A stretch of DNA of 64,000 bases, from contig NMRA01000017.1 of the NCBI GenBank assembly GCA_002633005.1, forward strand, positions 829,740 to 893,739. The letters are read 5' to 3'. Both the position numbers and the translations under genes were made by a program. The notes below the pieces were generated by a model, which did no database searches, was not told the DNA's origin, and saw nothing but the letters and a program-made list of their open reading frames with translations. Numbering within the stretch: position 1 is the first letter of the stretch; each line of letters opens with the position of its first letter. Source of the stretch: Phoronis australis. Its lineage: Eukaryota > Phoronida > Phoronidae. Positions 34,046 through 47,800 of this stretch are shown here, piece by piece.

Positions 34046-35025
34046 AACTCGTGTAGGATTCTCTTAAGGCTAAATGGTACAGTAGGCGCGTCATTTCAAA
34101 GTGAGTTACAACCTATTGATCTACAACTGGGTGACTCAAAACACCCATTCATAGATACAGTTGTACCTTTATAATTAAAATTGACTTCACTAAACACTGA
34201 CAGAAACCATTTTACATGAGTAAGAATTAAATTAGACCAGTTCCCAGTTAAGTTTTTGTAGTTTGTAATATCACATGGCATTTTAAGTTTAGGTTTAGAT
34301 TAAATGCTGACTTCACAGTTTTTCAGAAAACCATTAAGCGCTTCTGGAAAAAAGTCTTCATAAATTCACAGTACCTAGCACGCAACCGTGGTTATCATTC
34401 TTAATTTAACTTGCGCCAACATCTGTCTTTCTAGGCCATAATATGATCTTTCAAAATATGCAAAACATATAAAAAAACACTTACAGCTACATTCGAGCGC
34501 TTTCCGATTAATTTCTGAAAGACTGTTTTACTGTTTAAAGGGCGAAAACGCATTTTTGGAATTGCAGTTGGATGGGATATCGGATTTCATAAATTTATTA
34601 GCTTTCACCAGAGCAAAAAAAGAACAAAATCCTTTCATTTTTTGTGATGTTATTATATCGCCAATTCTCGCTTTCTCTTAAATCAAGTAAGGTGACGTTA
34701 CCAGTTAAAACACGGGGATTGGTTGAAATCATCAAAACAGGGTTAACTATCCTTTTAACAAACCGACTATTTTTGTTATTGAAAACTTATGATACCTGAT
34801 ATCAAAAGTAATTTTGCTGGCTTCAGTAAGTCTTTTAAGCTCGTTGTTATACCAGACGAAAGACTGCACGTACTTTGAGCAGTTAACAAAGGAGCCAGAT
34901 GTACTATCAAGAAGGTTAAATAATTGAGCTGGAGAAGACTCAGTCTAATTATGGGGTGTTGTGGTACACGTTGTACCAGACGTGCGCATTGCATTGATCA
35001 CTGACCTGGAACCATTTTTATGCTT
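34046..35025. other. Intergenic, possible old LINE debris
   Basis: AT-rich. The minus strand near 34790-34860 contains a short FVWYNNELKRLTEASK-like run reminiscent of the linker between LINE endonuclease and reverse transcriptase, too short to be sure. Confidence 0.3.
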
Positions 35026-35027
35026 GA

Positions 35028-35172
35028 TTAATATATAAATAAAACCGAGCTGAGGAGCTAGACGGACCTGACTCAAGGGGCTAGCAGTGTGCCCCAGTGG
35101 GACTCGAACCCACGACCTTGAGTAGGCTAAAGGAAGCGGACACCTATCACACTATGCTACACTGCCTGCTCT
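35028..35172 (-). mobile_element. tRNA-derived SINE
   Basis: On the minus strand a tRNA-like head carries an A-box-like stretch (GTAGCATAGTGTGATAGG) and a canonical B-box GGTTCGAGTCCC. It is followed by a unique body (GTCAGGTCCGTCTAGC) and an AT-rich tail near 35028-35045. The tRNA head, short body and AT tail are the standard SINE layout. It lies about 700 bases upstream of the retinol saturase gene. Confidence 0.7.
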
Positions 35173-35859
35173 AAACAAAAAGAAAATGAACATGTTGTTT
35201 TGGATCGTTGATTTTGCCGTGTTGAACGATCCAAGTTTAATTTTTTAACGCGCGTGAAAAGTTAATTTGTGAAATAAAGTTGATATATCAACAGGCCAAG
35301 ATACACCCATTATCTGAATTCCAAAAGAGACCGCTTGTAATGCACGCAGACCTTTGCCTTCAAATATGTGTGGTTGGACCATCTTTCTCCGACATCCAAG
35401 ATCCACCACTGCAGACTTTATGTAAATACCCACTCATGAGTAAAAAAAGATAGGCCTCATGTTTGTGAGTCAGGTTTTCCGAGTTCACGGCGATACGATG
35501 GGCTTTGGACGCCTACTTACCTCTATTGAATTTTACCACTACAGCACTGTGATCGGGAGTAGGCCGTAGTAGGCCTAACCGTTCAGTGGCTCATTGTCAA
35601 CCAACACTAGGCTGGCCATACGAATAATTCATGGATTAGTTAAGCTCCGAAGGCGCAAGAAGCTTGAGATCACGCGATGCGTATGTAATACATAGAGAAA
35701 TGCTGCAAAGTCAAGGCAAGCGTGATTTTTTCGTTTTCGCGAGCTTCTTGTCTTGCGTGTTCATTGCACAATAGTCTCAATGGGAGTAGGCCTACCTATT
35801 CCACTAGGTGTCGGTAGCATAGCTACAGCTATTGCAGAGGTACACCAGTGTCGCGCAAG

Positions 35860-38800
35860 ATGCCTGCGAGAGTACCTATCTTCGAAAGTCTTTTAAATTA
35901 CCTGGTGGAAAATCCAGTGTATATTGTGTTGGGCTTCGCTTTGTATGTGCTTGTCTGGGGCATATCAGTGTTGTTTTCAAAGCCTAATCCTGGAAAAAAC
36001 CCGTTCCTGTTTGATACAGCTCGTAAACCTGCTCCACTTGTTACGGATCATGGCGCGAGGGACAAAGTCCTTAAACAAGGTGAATAGCCTGTAACCGGGG
36101 CTCAGAAAGTGATGTCAGTGGAACATAAGATGTAGTTACCCATCAGATAGTTACTGTCCCCTATAAATTCATATCTGGCTTGTCCTTTTACAGCATTAGT
36201 TGTAACCTTGGTGCAAAGCATAGAAAATGTAGTTGACGTTTGCCTTCACTCAGAAGTTCAGCTAGCTGCATCTCTGTCGTAATTTTTTAATTCAGTGTTT
36301 GTTATGAAATATTCAGTACAATGAATATACACATCCAGAAAGCACCAAGAGCCAATGTATCTGGCTTCATTAATTCATTAGTTTGTAAAAGCTTGGTATT
36401 AAGCCTAGCCAGATCAGGTCACAGGCGTCCTCAGCTTCTGATCGTCTCCAATCCAATACACTATATATACTACAAGACTCGGGACTATAGGAATTCCATG
36501 GGTGTGTAGTGAGAGCCAAGATTACCCGACCTCAGAAATCGAACCAGCGACCCCCATAAAACCGCCAAGCGTGCTAACCATTCAGTTAATAGGCAATTGC
36601 CCGTCTCAGCGAGTGGCTAACAGAGGCTCATATGATTCACCGGAAGCACTTTCACAACATTCCCCTAGGCATGCCACCAGGAAGTTGAACACCAGGATGT
36701 CTCCCATACGTAGGTCATCAACGGCCCTTGGTACTTTTACCACCACAACACTGGTGAACACAAGGTAGTCTCTGATACTCAGCTGGTCCTTGACTCCTGC
36801 AACCTTCCATGCGTGCCGTCCCAAGGTCCGCGGGTACTAGTTGGCAGTGCTTCATCGGTAGATCATCCATCCTGCCGACTACGCCATTTGTAGTAATAGC
36901 CGAGATTACCCGACCTCGGGAATCGAACCAGCGACCCCCATAAAACTGGCAAGCGTGCTAACTATTCAGCTAATAGGCAATTGCCCGTTAGCGAGTGGCA
37001 AACAGAGGCTCATGTGATTCACCGGAAGCACTTTTACAACAGGTGCTTCACTTCAGCCGTCCATATCAAACCCATAACTTAATAAATTTACACAAGCCAG
37101 GGGTTCTACAAACCGTGAGCAATTGTTCTTTCTTCTGATGGCATTTACGGTGTCCTGCTCGGACAGCAAGTTCGCAACAAATTCGCGGTCAAAGCACCCG
37201 AGTGTCATACCTTGTAGTACACATAAAGTGTATTGGGGAAATTCAAAAGCTGAGGATGCCTGTGGACTAGGTAAGAAAATGAGTCCAGAAATTTTAATAT
37301 TGTCACAATTTTTGTCTCTGAGTTGACCTCACACAATTGCCTATTAGTTTAATTTCAAAACAGGAAAGGCGTGCTTTCAAAGTGGAAACTACATGATAAT
37401 TTTGAGTCATGCTGGCCATTGCATCTGAACTGTAAAGTAATATCACGTCCCATAGGGACTCCCAGTTTTCACAGCAACATTTCTGGAAACACAAGACATT
37501 GGTTTATCACAACAAGTTTATTTTCTGCAGTTTTGAGAACCTACCATTCCAAAGTTACATACATGCATATGGGTCATGAAGTGCTGTGCAAATGACCTGT
37601 TTTTTCCAATTATGGCATATGTAGGTCAGATTGCTATATTATAGATCAATGTGGACCTTACCTGTGGCAACCAATACTATGACCAGATAGTTGGGAAACC
37701 AAGGCAGAGTGCAATGTAAATGCTTCTGTCTGATGCTTGCGAATGGAAAGAAAGTCAGCGCGACACAATTTTTAGTACTGGACGATGATCTTATTTATTT
37801 TTAATCTTAACTTATACAAAAAGACTTGTAAGAAGCTTTAGCTCATTATTCTGAGTTATTTAATACTTTGTGATTAAATGTAAATCTTTTCCCACAAATT
37901 TTAAGTATGACGTGTAGAGTTACCCCAGGATTGTTATTCGGGTTTTTGTTCAGAAGATGTAAATTAATCGATTTCTAAACCATGCTAATCACATGTTCAC
38001 CATTCAGGTTTTAGCATGAAGAAAATTCCTGATAACCTCGATGTCATAGTTATCGGTAGTGGTATGGGAGGTTTGACTGTGGCAGCCATCTTGGCCAAAG
38101 CTGGAAAGAAAGTGTTAGTGCTGGAACAGCATGACCAGGCTGGAGGATGTTGCCATACGTTTTTAGACAAGGGATATGAGTTTGACGTGGGTGAGTACGT
38201 GAAACATCTAGCCAATTGGGTGTGTTGTCTAACCTATTGACAGGTTTTTACGAGCACGGGGGAAGAAATTGTATGGCATCTATGTGTCCCTGGATGTTTG
38301 GCTAAAATAATAAAACAAAACGATCATAGTTGATTGAATTCTTATTAATTATTATTTAAGTGCCGTCAATGTGCGAAACCACTTACTGCCGGCAAAGCAC
38401 TTTGGCCACTTACAGAAATGTGCTTCATTTCTGTGGCTATAGGATGAAATTATTCATCATTATGCTTTTAAAGCTCACACACATGACCTTGCAAAGTGAT
38501 GTTTAAATGTTCTTTCCATGTTTTCTAGTTTGTATCTAAAATATAGTGTACAGTAAAATGATTGGAAGGTTTTTATCTAAGTAGATTCTGGGAATTTGAC
38601 ATTATGAAATCAGCCTTTTACCATGTTCCTGAGTCATGAAACTCAAAATAAATTTATGCAAAAAGAAAGGCCAACTTGCTGGGTTTTCTCTGTGTGTTCT
38701 GAGATGGGATGTTCCCCATAATTTTGGGAAATTGTACACGATGTCCCTGGAAAAGGTGTGTGATGTGCAGCTACAATCATTTGATGATAGCCATTTTGTG

Positions 38801-41800
38801 CTTGCTAAACTTTACCTGAAGTGGCGCATTTCTTTTTCTTGTAGGAATTCATTACATAGGCCAAATGACTGGCAACCAGTTCTCACATGTTTTTCTGAAG
38901 CAGATATCCGATGGTCAGATAGAATGGGTCAAACTGGAGGATGAGATTGACACGGTAGGTTGGCCAACCTTCATGACAGAATTATCAGGAAACATTGGAT
39001 AAAATATTAACGACGACACTTCCGCTTTGATTCAGCCAGCTGTTGTGTTACGCATCAGTGACTTCTTCGTTGACCTCTTCATTCCATTTGGACATTGGAA
39101 AATGACTAAACCTTGTCTATGCAACTCTGAAATGGCCCAAATCAGTGCCCTAAAATGAAGGTACCCAGCGATCTGTAAAAATCTTTCAAGGTCTAAAATA
39201 CACACCAGAAGTAATCTGATGACGTTCTGTTTCACCATGATGATGAGTTTTGACTGGTCATTCTAGGTATCCTTCTGCCCGGTCACCACCAACAGCACCC
39301 CCTGTTGTCACCTCATCGCCTGCCTCATGTAGCTAAAGCTAACATTGCTTTATACACTGCTTAGAGCAGATCACTTTTTTTTTCTTGGAAACGGATTGGC
39401 TTAAGTAGTAGGGGTGTCGCGTAGTGAATCTTGGACTCCCTGTATGATTTTCTTTGCTCAAAACTATGTGCTATACTGATCCAAATTCTGTTCACCACAT
39501 TGAGGCTGTAAACACTGGAAAGGCATGACTGTGAAGTGACGGATTTCAAAATCAATAACACTTTCTGAAGATGAGGATTTGTGGGAGATAACAGAGATTC
39601 TAACCTTAAGGCACATTTTTAATCATTGGAGGGAATTTTTGGGGCTGATGAATTCATTGGAAGTTTCAAAGACGAGATTGATAGACAGTGTTGGTTTGAA
39701 TTTCAATTAGACGATGTTACCTGCAGGTTAGTCTTGGCGAGCCAGGCAAGGCGAGGAAGTACCCGATTATGACAGGAAGTCGCGATGCACTCCGAGACGG
39801 GATTATTGACAAGTTTCCAGAGGAGAAGGAAGCTATTGAAAAATTTTTTAGATATGTCAGGGTAACGTAGTCTTGACATTATTCTGGAAATTCTTCTTTC
39901 ATTCTTTAACTGAATTTATTATAAATTCTGACAGAAGTTCACATATTAATATTCATCTGCAAAGGTCCAATCAATGTTATGAGCAATGCTCTTTCAACAA
40001 CTTTGCTATTAGACTAAGCAGAAACAACGAGCTGAAAATTCATGAGGCTCTACATGTCACTTGGTGTAAGCCCAAACTCAATAGGCAACTGTCACTCCAC
40101 AGGTGTTCATTGTTAGTCTAGTCTACTGTTATGCTTCCCTATAACAGACTATATCTGTGTATCACTACTTGTTGGGCCTAGCAAGTTGGGCGCTGTTTTT
40201 GCTTCTGAGGACAGTGTTTTAAGAAACACCAAAACAAGTCAAGCCAATTTAAATTAATCGTTTTTATGAACAGGGACAGTTTTTCATCTGGATCATTTTC
40301 ATTGTAGACTTATATGATAATTTATTTTAATTTTAGGCAGCTAACAAGTCATTCATTGGTTTGACCATTGTAAAAGCACTCTCAAAGAAGCTTGTCACAT
40401 TCCTCATCAAGACGGGTCTTATCCGATTTGTCACGAGTTTCTTCAACTATGCTAGCCGTACAACTCAAGAAGTGCTCGATGAAGTCACCACTAATGAAGA
40501 GCTAAAAGCTGTTCTGGCTTACAGCTATGGCGATTATGGTGAATTTCACTCTAATCATTCACTTTTGTTGTATAACTGTCATATCAAGGTTTTGTAAAGA
40601 TGTCGGAAATAAAGTTCATGGTAATGCTTTTCCTGTTAAACGTATCATATAGTAGAACTGTGGAATTTCATTTTGTCTGCAACTATAAAGTGTAAGAACA
40701 TTTTTGTAGCACGAGCATGAATCGTACTGCACCTCTGTGTGAAACAACACCTGGTAAAAATTCTGTCACTTATATCAATGTAGTCGACTGCAGAAAAAAA
40801 TAGAAAAAATGTCAATTTTAATTTTGGTTATTAATGAGAATGGAACTTGGTTCAATTCTATAACAATACTTGGAGTTCTATGTTTGTTTACTGTAAAAGT
40901 ACCTTAATTTCTTTTGTCAGGTACTGAGCCAAGGTCTGGCAGTTTTGCCCAACATGCCGTGTTACTTTGTCACTACAGCCACGGAGGGTATTATCCACGC
41001 GGTGGCGCTAGTGAGATCGCCTTTCACATGATTCCAGTCATAGAGAGGGCTGGTGGTCGTGTGTTCGTGCGAGCCCCTGTCAGTGAAATCCTGTTTAACG
41101 AGAAGGGCAAGGCTAATGGTAGGTTGTGTTTGTGCATTGGTGGCTATGGTGATACTCCCACGTATTATTCACTAATGATTTAATTAATAGGAACGATTGC
41201 TTTCATTTCAAAGTTCTTTAAACATGTGGGTTTAAGGCCCGTGCTCTTGTAAGTGCTCACTCCTTATTTTTCAAAATTTCCGTATTAAGCACTAACTGCT
41301 CAGCTAAGCACCCACGCTCTACTTTTGTGAAATTTCAGTTCGGCACCCAGTGCTCTGACAAGCACTCACCTGACTGTAATTTTGTTCCTGGGATTGATTT
41401 TTAAAAGAAGTAAGGGAGTAATTCAAGTGTCTCCTTATGCACACAACAAATATGTCAAAAGAACCGCTCTTTTTTCGCAGTTTTAAGAGCCGAATCTTGG
41501 CCTTGTGAACCCCTAAGCTGAAGTGACATGCATTTTGCCATCACATTACAGCCTTACTGATTTTGTCCATGTGTGGCACATATTCAGTGCCAAGGAAGCA
41601 AACTCAAATCACCCAATTTTAATGTAAATCTGCACAAAGTCGAAACAAATTAAGTATCGAATCTGTGAACAACATTAGACACGTTTTTTTCTTTTGAAAT
41701 TGACACTGAATCGTTCCTGTGAATCATCTCGTAATTGATTGCAACCTTGTGGAAGTTTTTGCCAAGAATTTTTTCAAGAATTATTTTAGTTGAAAAATTT

Positions 41801-44800
41801 TAACTGCACTTAGATTTATTCTAATTTTTGGTTTTAAAGACTTTGGTAACATTTATATGGCAGGCCAGTTTCTGACAGTGAGATTTTTTACACTTCATTT
41901 CCTACGGTGTTCCTTGTCACAAAATCTTTTTGAAAATCTGAGAAAATGAAGAAAATTCAGGTAAAAATGAGGTAGATAGCACGGACACTGAATTAAGTGA
42001 AATTTAATTTTTTTCTATTTTACAGGTGTCCGTGTTCATAAGACAAGTGGTGACATCGATGTGTTTGCCCCTCTGATCATCTCTGATGCTGGCGTCGTTA
42101 ACACGCTGACAAGTCTTGTGCCCAAAGATATTGCAGTCAAGTCTCGTAAGTAAAGTGATACTGACAGTTGTTGTGGGGAATATTTTCTTATTAAGTGAAT
42201 CACTGTCTTGTTATTTGTATACTTAGGTGAAACACTAGTTATTTGCATAGTTTACTTAATATATGGATAACTTGTTATTTCCATAACTTGGGTGAATCTC
42301 TAGTTATATGTCTAATGCATTAAATATCTAGTTTTTTGGATACTCATTTGAATCACTTGTCGTGGGTAAAAATAGCTTTGTTGGTTATGGTTTTGTTATG
42401 GTTTGCACCCAACTCATTTTGAAACCTGCATCTCAAAACTGCCATCAGATGGCACTGGCATGCAAATGACAAGGGGCTTTAGAAACCGACTCTTTGTTAT
42501 CCAAAGATAAAGGACATGTGCGTGCTTGGGAGGTAAAATTCTCATGATACACTGGCACTTTTAAGGACGAAGTTCTTATTGAGTATACTGGATGTGTGTA
42601 TTTAAAAGTGAAAAATTGGACATTCTGGAATGGCCGTAAAGCCGGACATGAGCATCAAGAAGATTACTGTTACATATGGTATTTGTTCCGGTTTGTTTTT
42701 CTGTTTTGCTTCATCATCACACAGACCAGTGTTGTTTCATGAAAGCTTTGGTTTCAAAATTCAGTTGCAATTGAGAGATAACCTTCTATTGACGGTCATA
42801 AATGCTCCAGATGTTCATTTTTGCGAGCCTTTTTGACATGAAACTTAATTTGACTCGTTTTTCTGACAGTTGAACTGAGGGAGAAGCAGTTTTATGGAAT
42901 TATTCGTCTTGCCTTTAGAATTATTCATCTTACCTTTAGAATTATTTGTCTTACATTTAGAATCATTTGTCTTACCTTTAGAATCATTTGTCTTACCTTT
43001 AGAATCAGCTGTCTTACCTTTAGAATCATTTGTCTTACCTTTAGAATCATCTGTCTTACCTTAAGAATCATCTGTCTTACCTTAAGAATCATTTGTCTTA
43101 CCTTTAGAAGCATTTGTCTAACCTTTAGAATCATTTGTCTTACCTTTAGAATCATTTGTCTTACCTTTAGAATCATTTGTCTAACCTTTAGAATCATTTG
43201 TCTTACCTTTAGAATCATTTGTCTTACCTTTAGAATCATCTGTCTTACCTTTAGAATCATCTGTCTTACCTTTAGAATCATCTGTCTTACCTTTTACCTT
43301 TAGAATCATTTGTCTTACCTTTAGAAGCATTTGTCTAACCTTTAGTGTCATTTGTCATTTGTCTTACCTTTAGAATCATTTGTCTAACCTTTAGAATCAT
43401 TTGTCTTACCTTTAGAATCGTTTGTCTTACCTTAAGAGTCATTTGTCTTACCTTTAGAATCATTTGTCTTACCTTTAGAATTAGTTGTCTTACCTTTAGA
43501 ATTACTTGTCTTATCTTTACAATCATTTGAAGAAATGTGATAAACATGGAATATTACTAGATATTTATCTATAAAACTGATTGTTTGAAATTTTTCCATC
43601 ATGATAACATTCTCTGAAGTTGTTGAGATATGTTGTACGCATATAACAATATAATTCATCCATGAACTTTCAGCCATGTACAAATTGTTAACGACTAAGA
43701 CAGTGCAGTCTGGTGTGGGTGCATTCTCTCTGTTCGTCGGCCTCAAAGGAACCACAGAGGAGTTGGGACTAAAAGCTAACAACGTCTGGGCATTCACTGG
43801 GTTAGTATTTTATTTCAGTCTTCATCTGTCTTGTAAGTAGACTGTATTAAAAGGATAACAAACCTAGTTTTTTGCCTATTAGCATTGAAAACGCCTTTCC
43901 AATTCAGTTCTCTGAAACAAAATGATGCTCTGTAACCTTCGACAACCCTCAAAAGTAAAAGTTGAAAACTTACAAAATCTGCTAAATAGGCAAACGTCAC
44001 CTACGTTTTAGACGAGTTACACGACAACGGTAGGGACAGATCACACACGAAGAACTATAATATCCAATCTAAGTGACACAGAAGGTATGAGTTTTTAGTT
44101 GAATCTGAAGTTAGCCAAATTTTGGACATTTTTAGTGCCCTACGCTGCCTAAATGTTATACAGTCACGAGTATTGCTGTATGTATTTTGTTGTAGTCTAT
44201 ATGAGTAAAAGGAAACCTTTTAGTAACTTGAAGTTGATCTGTATTGTCTTAACGCCTTCACATTAATGGGTTTAAACGTCTCTCAAACTTAATGAAACTG
44301 TCACTTACTCAAATTTAACTTAATTTTGTCAAACAACTTTCTGATCACATTGTCTGTTCTTCCTCACTAAAAAAATCTCTAGTTTGCAGTCCAGTAAGTC
44401 ACTTGCAAGAATCGCCGTAAGGTGGCAGCACGTTACTGAGTAATAACTTTAGTGGCAGAAAGATCTCTACACCCACCACCTTAAACCAATTTTAAACATT
44501 TAACTTCATCGCTAAAGTATGTTGGTCCAAATAACACATGTCAGCACAGCAATCCACGTACACAGAACCTTCCAACTGTATACACTTAGATACAGGTCTG
44601 TCAAGCTCCGAAAACTGTGTTTTCTCTTTGACCTTGGGAACAAGACCATCGCTGCCTGGGTATGTTTCAACGACGCGAGCCAATGGCCAGGTATTTCTAG
44701 GAGCAGTTTTGTCGACAACATCATTGATTTGAAGATTTTTTTCTGCTTCAACCATTTTTGATCACATAAATATTGAACTTGACGCCATCTACGCTTCAGA

Positions 44801-47800
44801 TAGATGACGATTGTCCTTCCTGTCAAAGGTTCCAGGTGGGTAGTTGGAGTTAGCTCGCAACAAGGGCATCAGGGGCTGAAGGTCTCTTGGATGATTGACA
44901 TGCATGTGATTGGCCTTCCATTCAGTATGGATTCAGTCTCGCACATCGAGGTACTCAAACTTTCAGTTGTCAGCGTCTGATCTTGCAGTAGAATCCCGAG
45001 CACCTTCCTCACACTGCGAATTTTGCACCTTTCCTTTATGCCTCCCCAATGAGATCCGGAGGGCGGATTAAATATCTACCTAATATTCTTCTGTGAGGCA
45101 AATCGTGAGATCACTTCTTGACTGAACTTGCTGAGTGACTCTCTGAGTTCCCTTTCTCCACCCACTAGATTGGTTCCATTGTAGCAACACTCGTCTGGCA
45201 AGCACTTGTATTTATAACCCAAAACTTCGTGAAGTTTGGCTTTGGTGTAATTTCTGCCCATATGTCCGCAGACTTGGTAAAATGGCGGATAATCAATGCT
45301 GTCCCATAGTCGTACTTTGGTGGAATAATCTATTGCTTTACGCCTTCAGGAAATTTGTCTACCACCGACATTCAACAGACCATCTACCAAGACTGGGTCT
45401 AAGTTACGGATACTTCTGCACTTCTTGACCAGTGTCTTACCACCATCACTTGACTGGTAAAAGTCTGCCAGTTTGTCTGGGAAATGATGTCACTGAACAA
45501 TTCTTAAAATGAGAATTTCCGCATCCAATTCCTCTGGCACCAAAAGACCAATTTCACCTGTCTTGCCTGTGATTTGGTTTATGAATATCTTCACCCAGGA
45601 AATCACTCTCATAGCCTTTGTCCACAAAGACCAGCAGTGAATAACCTCAAGAACCGGATGAGAGTCTGCAACTTTCTGTGAAAACACCTTGGTTGCTGTC
45701 TTTACTTCGGGATCGTCTTCAGAGAGTATAATTTCAGTGACTTTGTTGCATGGCCACTGGTCAGCTGGTTTTCTCAAGAAATTGGTTTCTGTCAACCACT
45801 TACTGTTGGACAGGAGTCTGTCAGCTGATAAACCTCTTGAGGCATCGTCTCCAGGGTTCACCTTCCCTTCTATGTGCTTCCATTGTTGGACAGTTGTTCC
45901 TTGATGGATAACAGTCAGTCGATTTGCGGCAAATATTTTGGATCTTTTGTCTGTGTTGCGTATGTACTTTGAGACGGCCTCACTATCGGTCCAAAACATC
46001 GACTCTTCAGTTACGTCCATCTCTCTTTGTATTGCTGCTTCAATTCTGACAGCTAAGGTAGCTGCTGACAATTCGAGTCAAGGTATTGCCATAATCTTTA
46101 AGGGACTCGCAGGAGACTGATGAGGCTTGTGTTAACTTGACCCGTCGCCATAGTGGGTTTTCAGCAGTTTCAACCCCATGTCATATCCCTTCTTTGGGTT
46201 ACCTATTAATATACTTTCTACCTTTGGTTCTTTGCCAAGGAACTGGTGCAAATAGTATAACCTTTGGCTTTCTGAGGTGATGCGTGAAGTGATATTTTCG
46301 AACGCCAGTCGGGTCGCCATCAAATCAAGGCATATTGGATTTTGGTAATGTCGTGCTTCCAAAAATTTTCGTCATTCTCTGTTCTTCTTTGTCGCTCTCA
46401 TTTTTTACAGCTTTTTTGCGGGGTACATTTATATCAGCTGAAGATTCACTTTCAGAATCATCTCGGACTAGCTGCTTCACAAGCCAGGTTTCTGCTCTTT
46501 TCTTAAGAGTCACGACATAAGTCTCTTTTTCTTCTAAATCTTCGAAGAGAACTTCAACATCTGACTGCTTCTGGCATACTTTAATTATTTCTTTGTAACA
46601 ATCTTTATGCGTGTGCCAAATATGCTTTAAAGCATGGTGTTTTTGCTTAACTTCAGTCACAGACATTTCATCTAACATCAAGGAGCAAAATGTAGTAGAT
46701 TTTTATCAGTTTTAACATTAGTTTTGAGAGAATTCTGTACTGCCAACAGTCTTCCGTCCAACAACAATTTTATACAGAATGCCCTTAGCAATCATGGGAA
46801 AACAGCATTTCTGAGGAGTTGAATTATCCAAAGTTCCTAAAAGCTCTCAAATATTTCACATTCTACAAATCCCCATTGCAAACGGCCATCTTAAATACAA
46901 ATCTTTTACATGAGAAAACACAATGTCGGGTTATTAAAGAGATTATGAACATTTTCATTGACATGCCAAAATAAAGAAACAGTTACCATGTCCGCACTGT
47001 CTTTCATTTTACACTCTTGATATGTTCAACTTCTACAAATTACATTAAAGGCCAAAGAAAAATGTTTAGCCATATTTCATGTTAAGACTAGGAGTGTAAT
47101 GACACTCATGCAATTTTAAGTCAAAACACCCTTTGATTGACTGGCACTGTAGTAATCACCTGCCAAATGAATGCCATCTTGACAGAGCACTCACACCTTA
47201 AAACATGGAAAAAGATTTTGTGCACACTATGTATCACCCAGGGGGAGAGGCACGTCTAATGGGTAGCCCAGTATGAATCCGTGAACACAAATAAACAATG
47301 TTATTTCAAAGCTCATAACACCATTCATGGTATTCCAGAAATAAGGGTCACATTCAACAAACACAAACCTGTCACATTTGATATACACAGCTTCCAAGTT
47401 TTCACTCCCGCCGACTAGTTGTTGTTAACTCCAAATTACGGCATCCGAGATTTCAACGGTAAAGCACAATCTGGTAATATGAAGCAAAAGTGCGTCATAT
47501 TACGAAAAAAAAACTCATGATATGACGCATATTTGCGTGATATTACGCATCTTTGCGTTACGTTACGCACCAGTGTGTTACGTGACGCATTTTTGCGTAA
47601 TATCACGCACGCAAATTTGCGTTACCGTTACACACAAATTTTTAATTGCCAATTACCAAAATCTCGTTAATTGATTTTTCAAAGCAAAATCAGGAATGTG
47701 TTTAAAAAGTGATAGTCTTTCGTACCAAGTCATTTTTGTTGAAAATATCTGGATATTTTTCATTTGCGTCACGTTACGTTCCAGTTCGGGACAAAATGAG

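Noticed and set aside
35093-35170. Functional tRNA gene
   Set aside because: The B-box is perfect, but the acceptor ends do not pair well and the segment continues into a SINE body and AT tail.
42925-43281. 118-codon MILKVRQ-repeat protein on the minus strand
   Set aside because: It is only the 21-bp intronic minisatellite read in the frame without stops.
42895-43530. CRISPR array
   Set aside because: Units are contiguous with no spacers and the genome is clearly animal.
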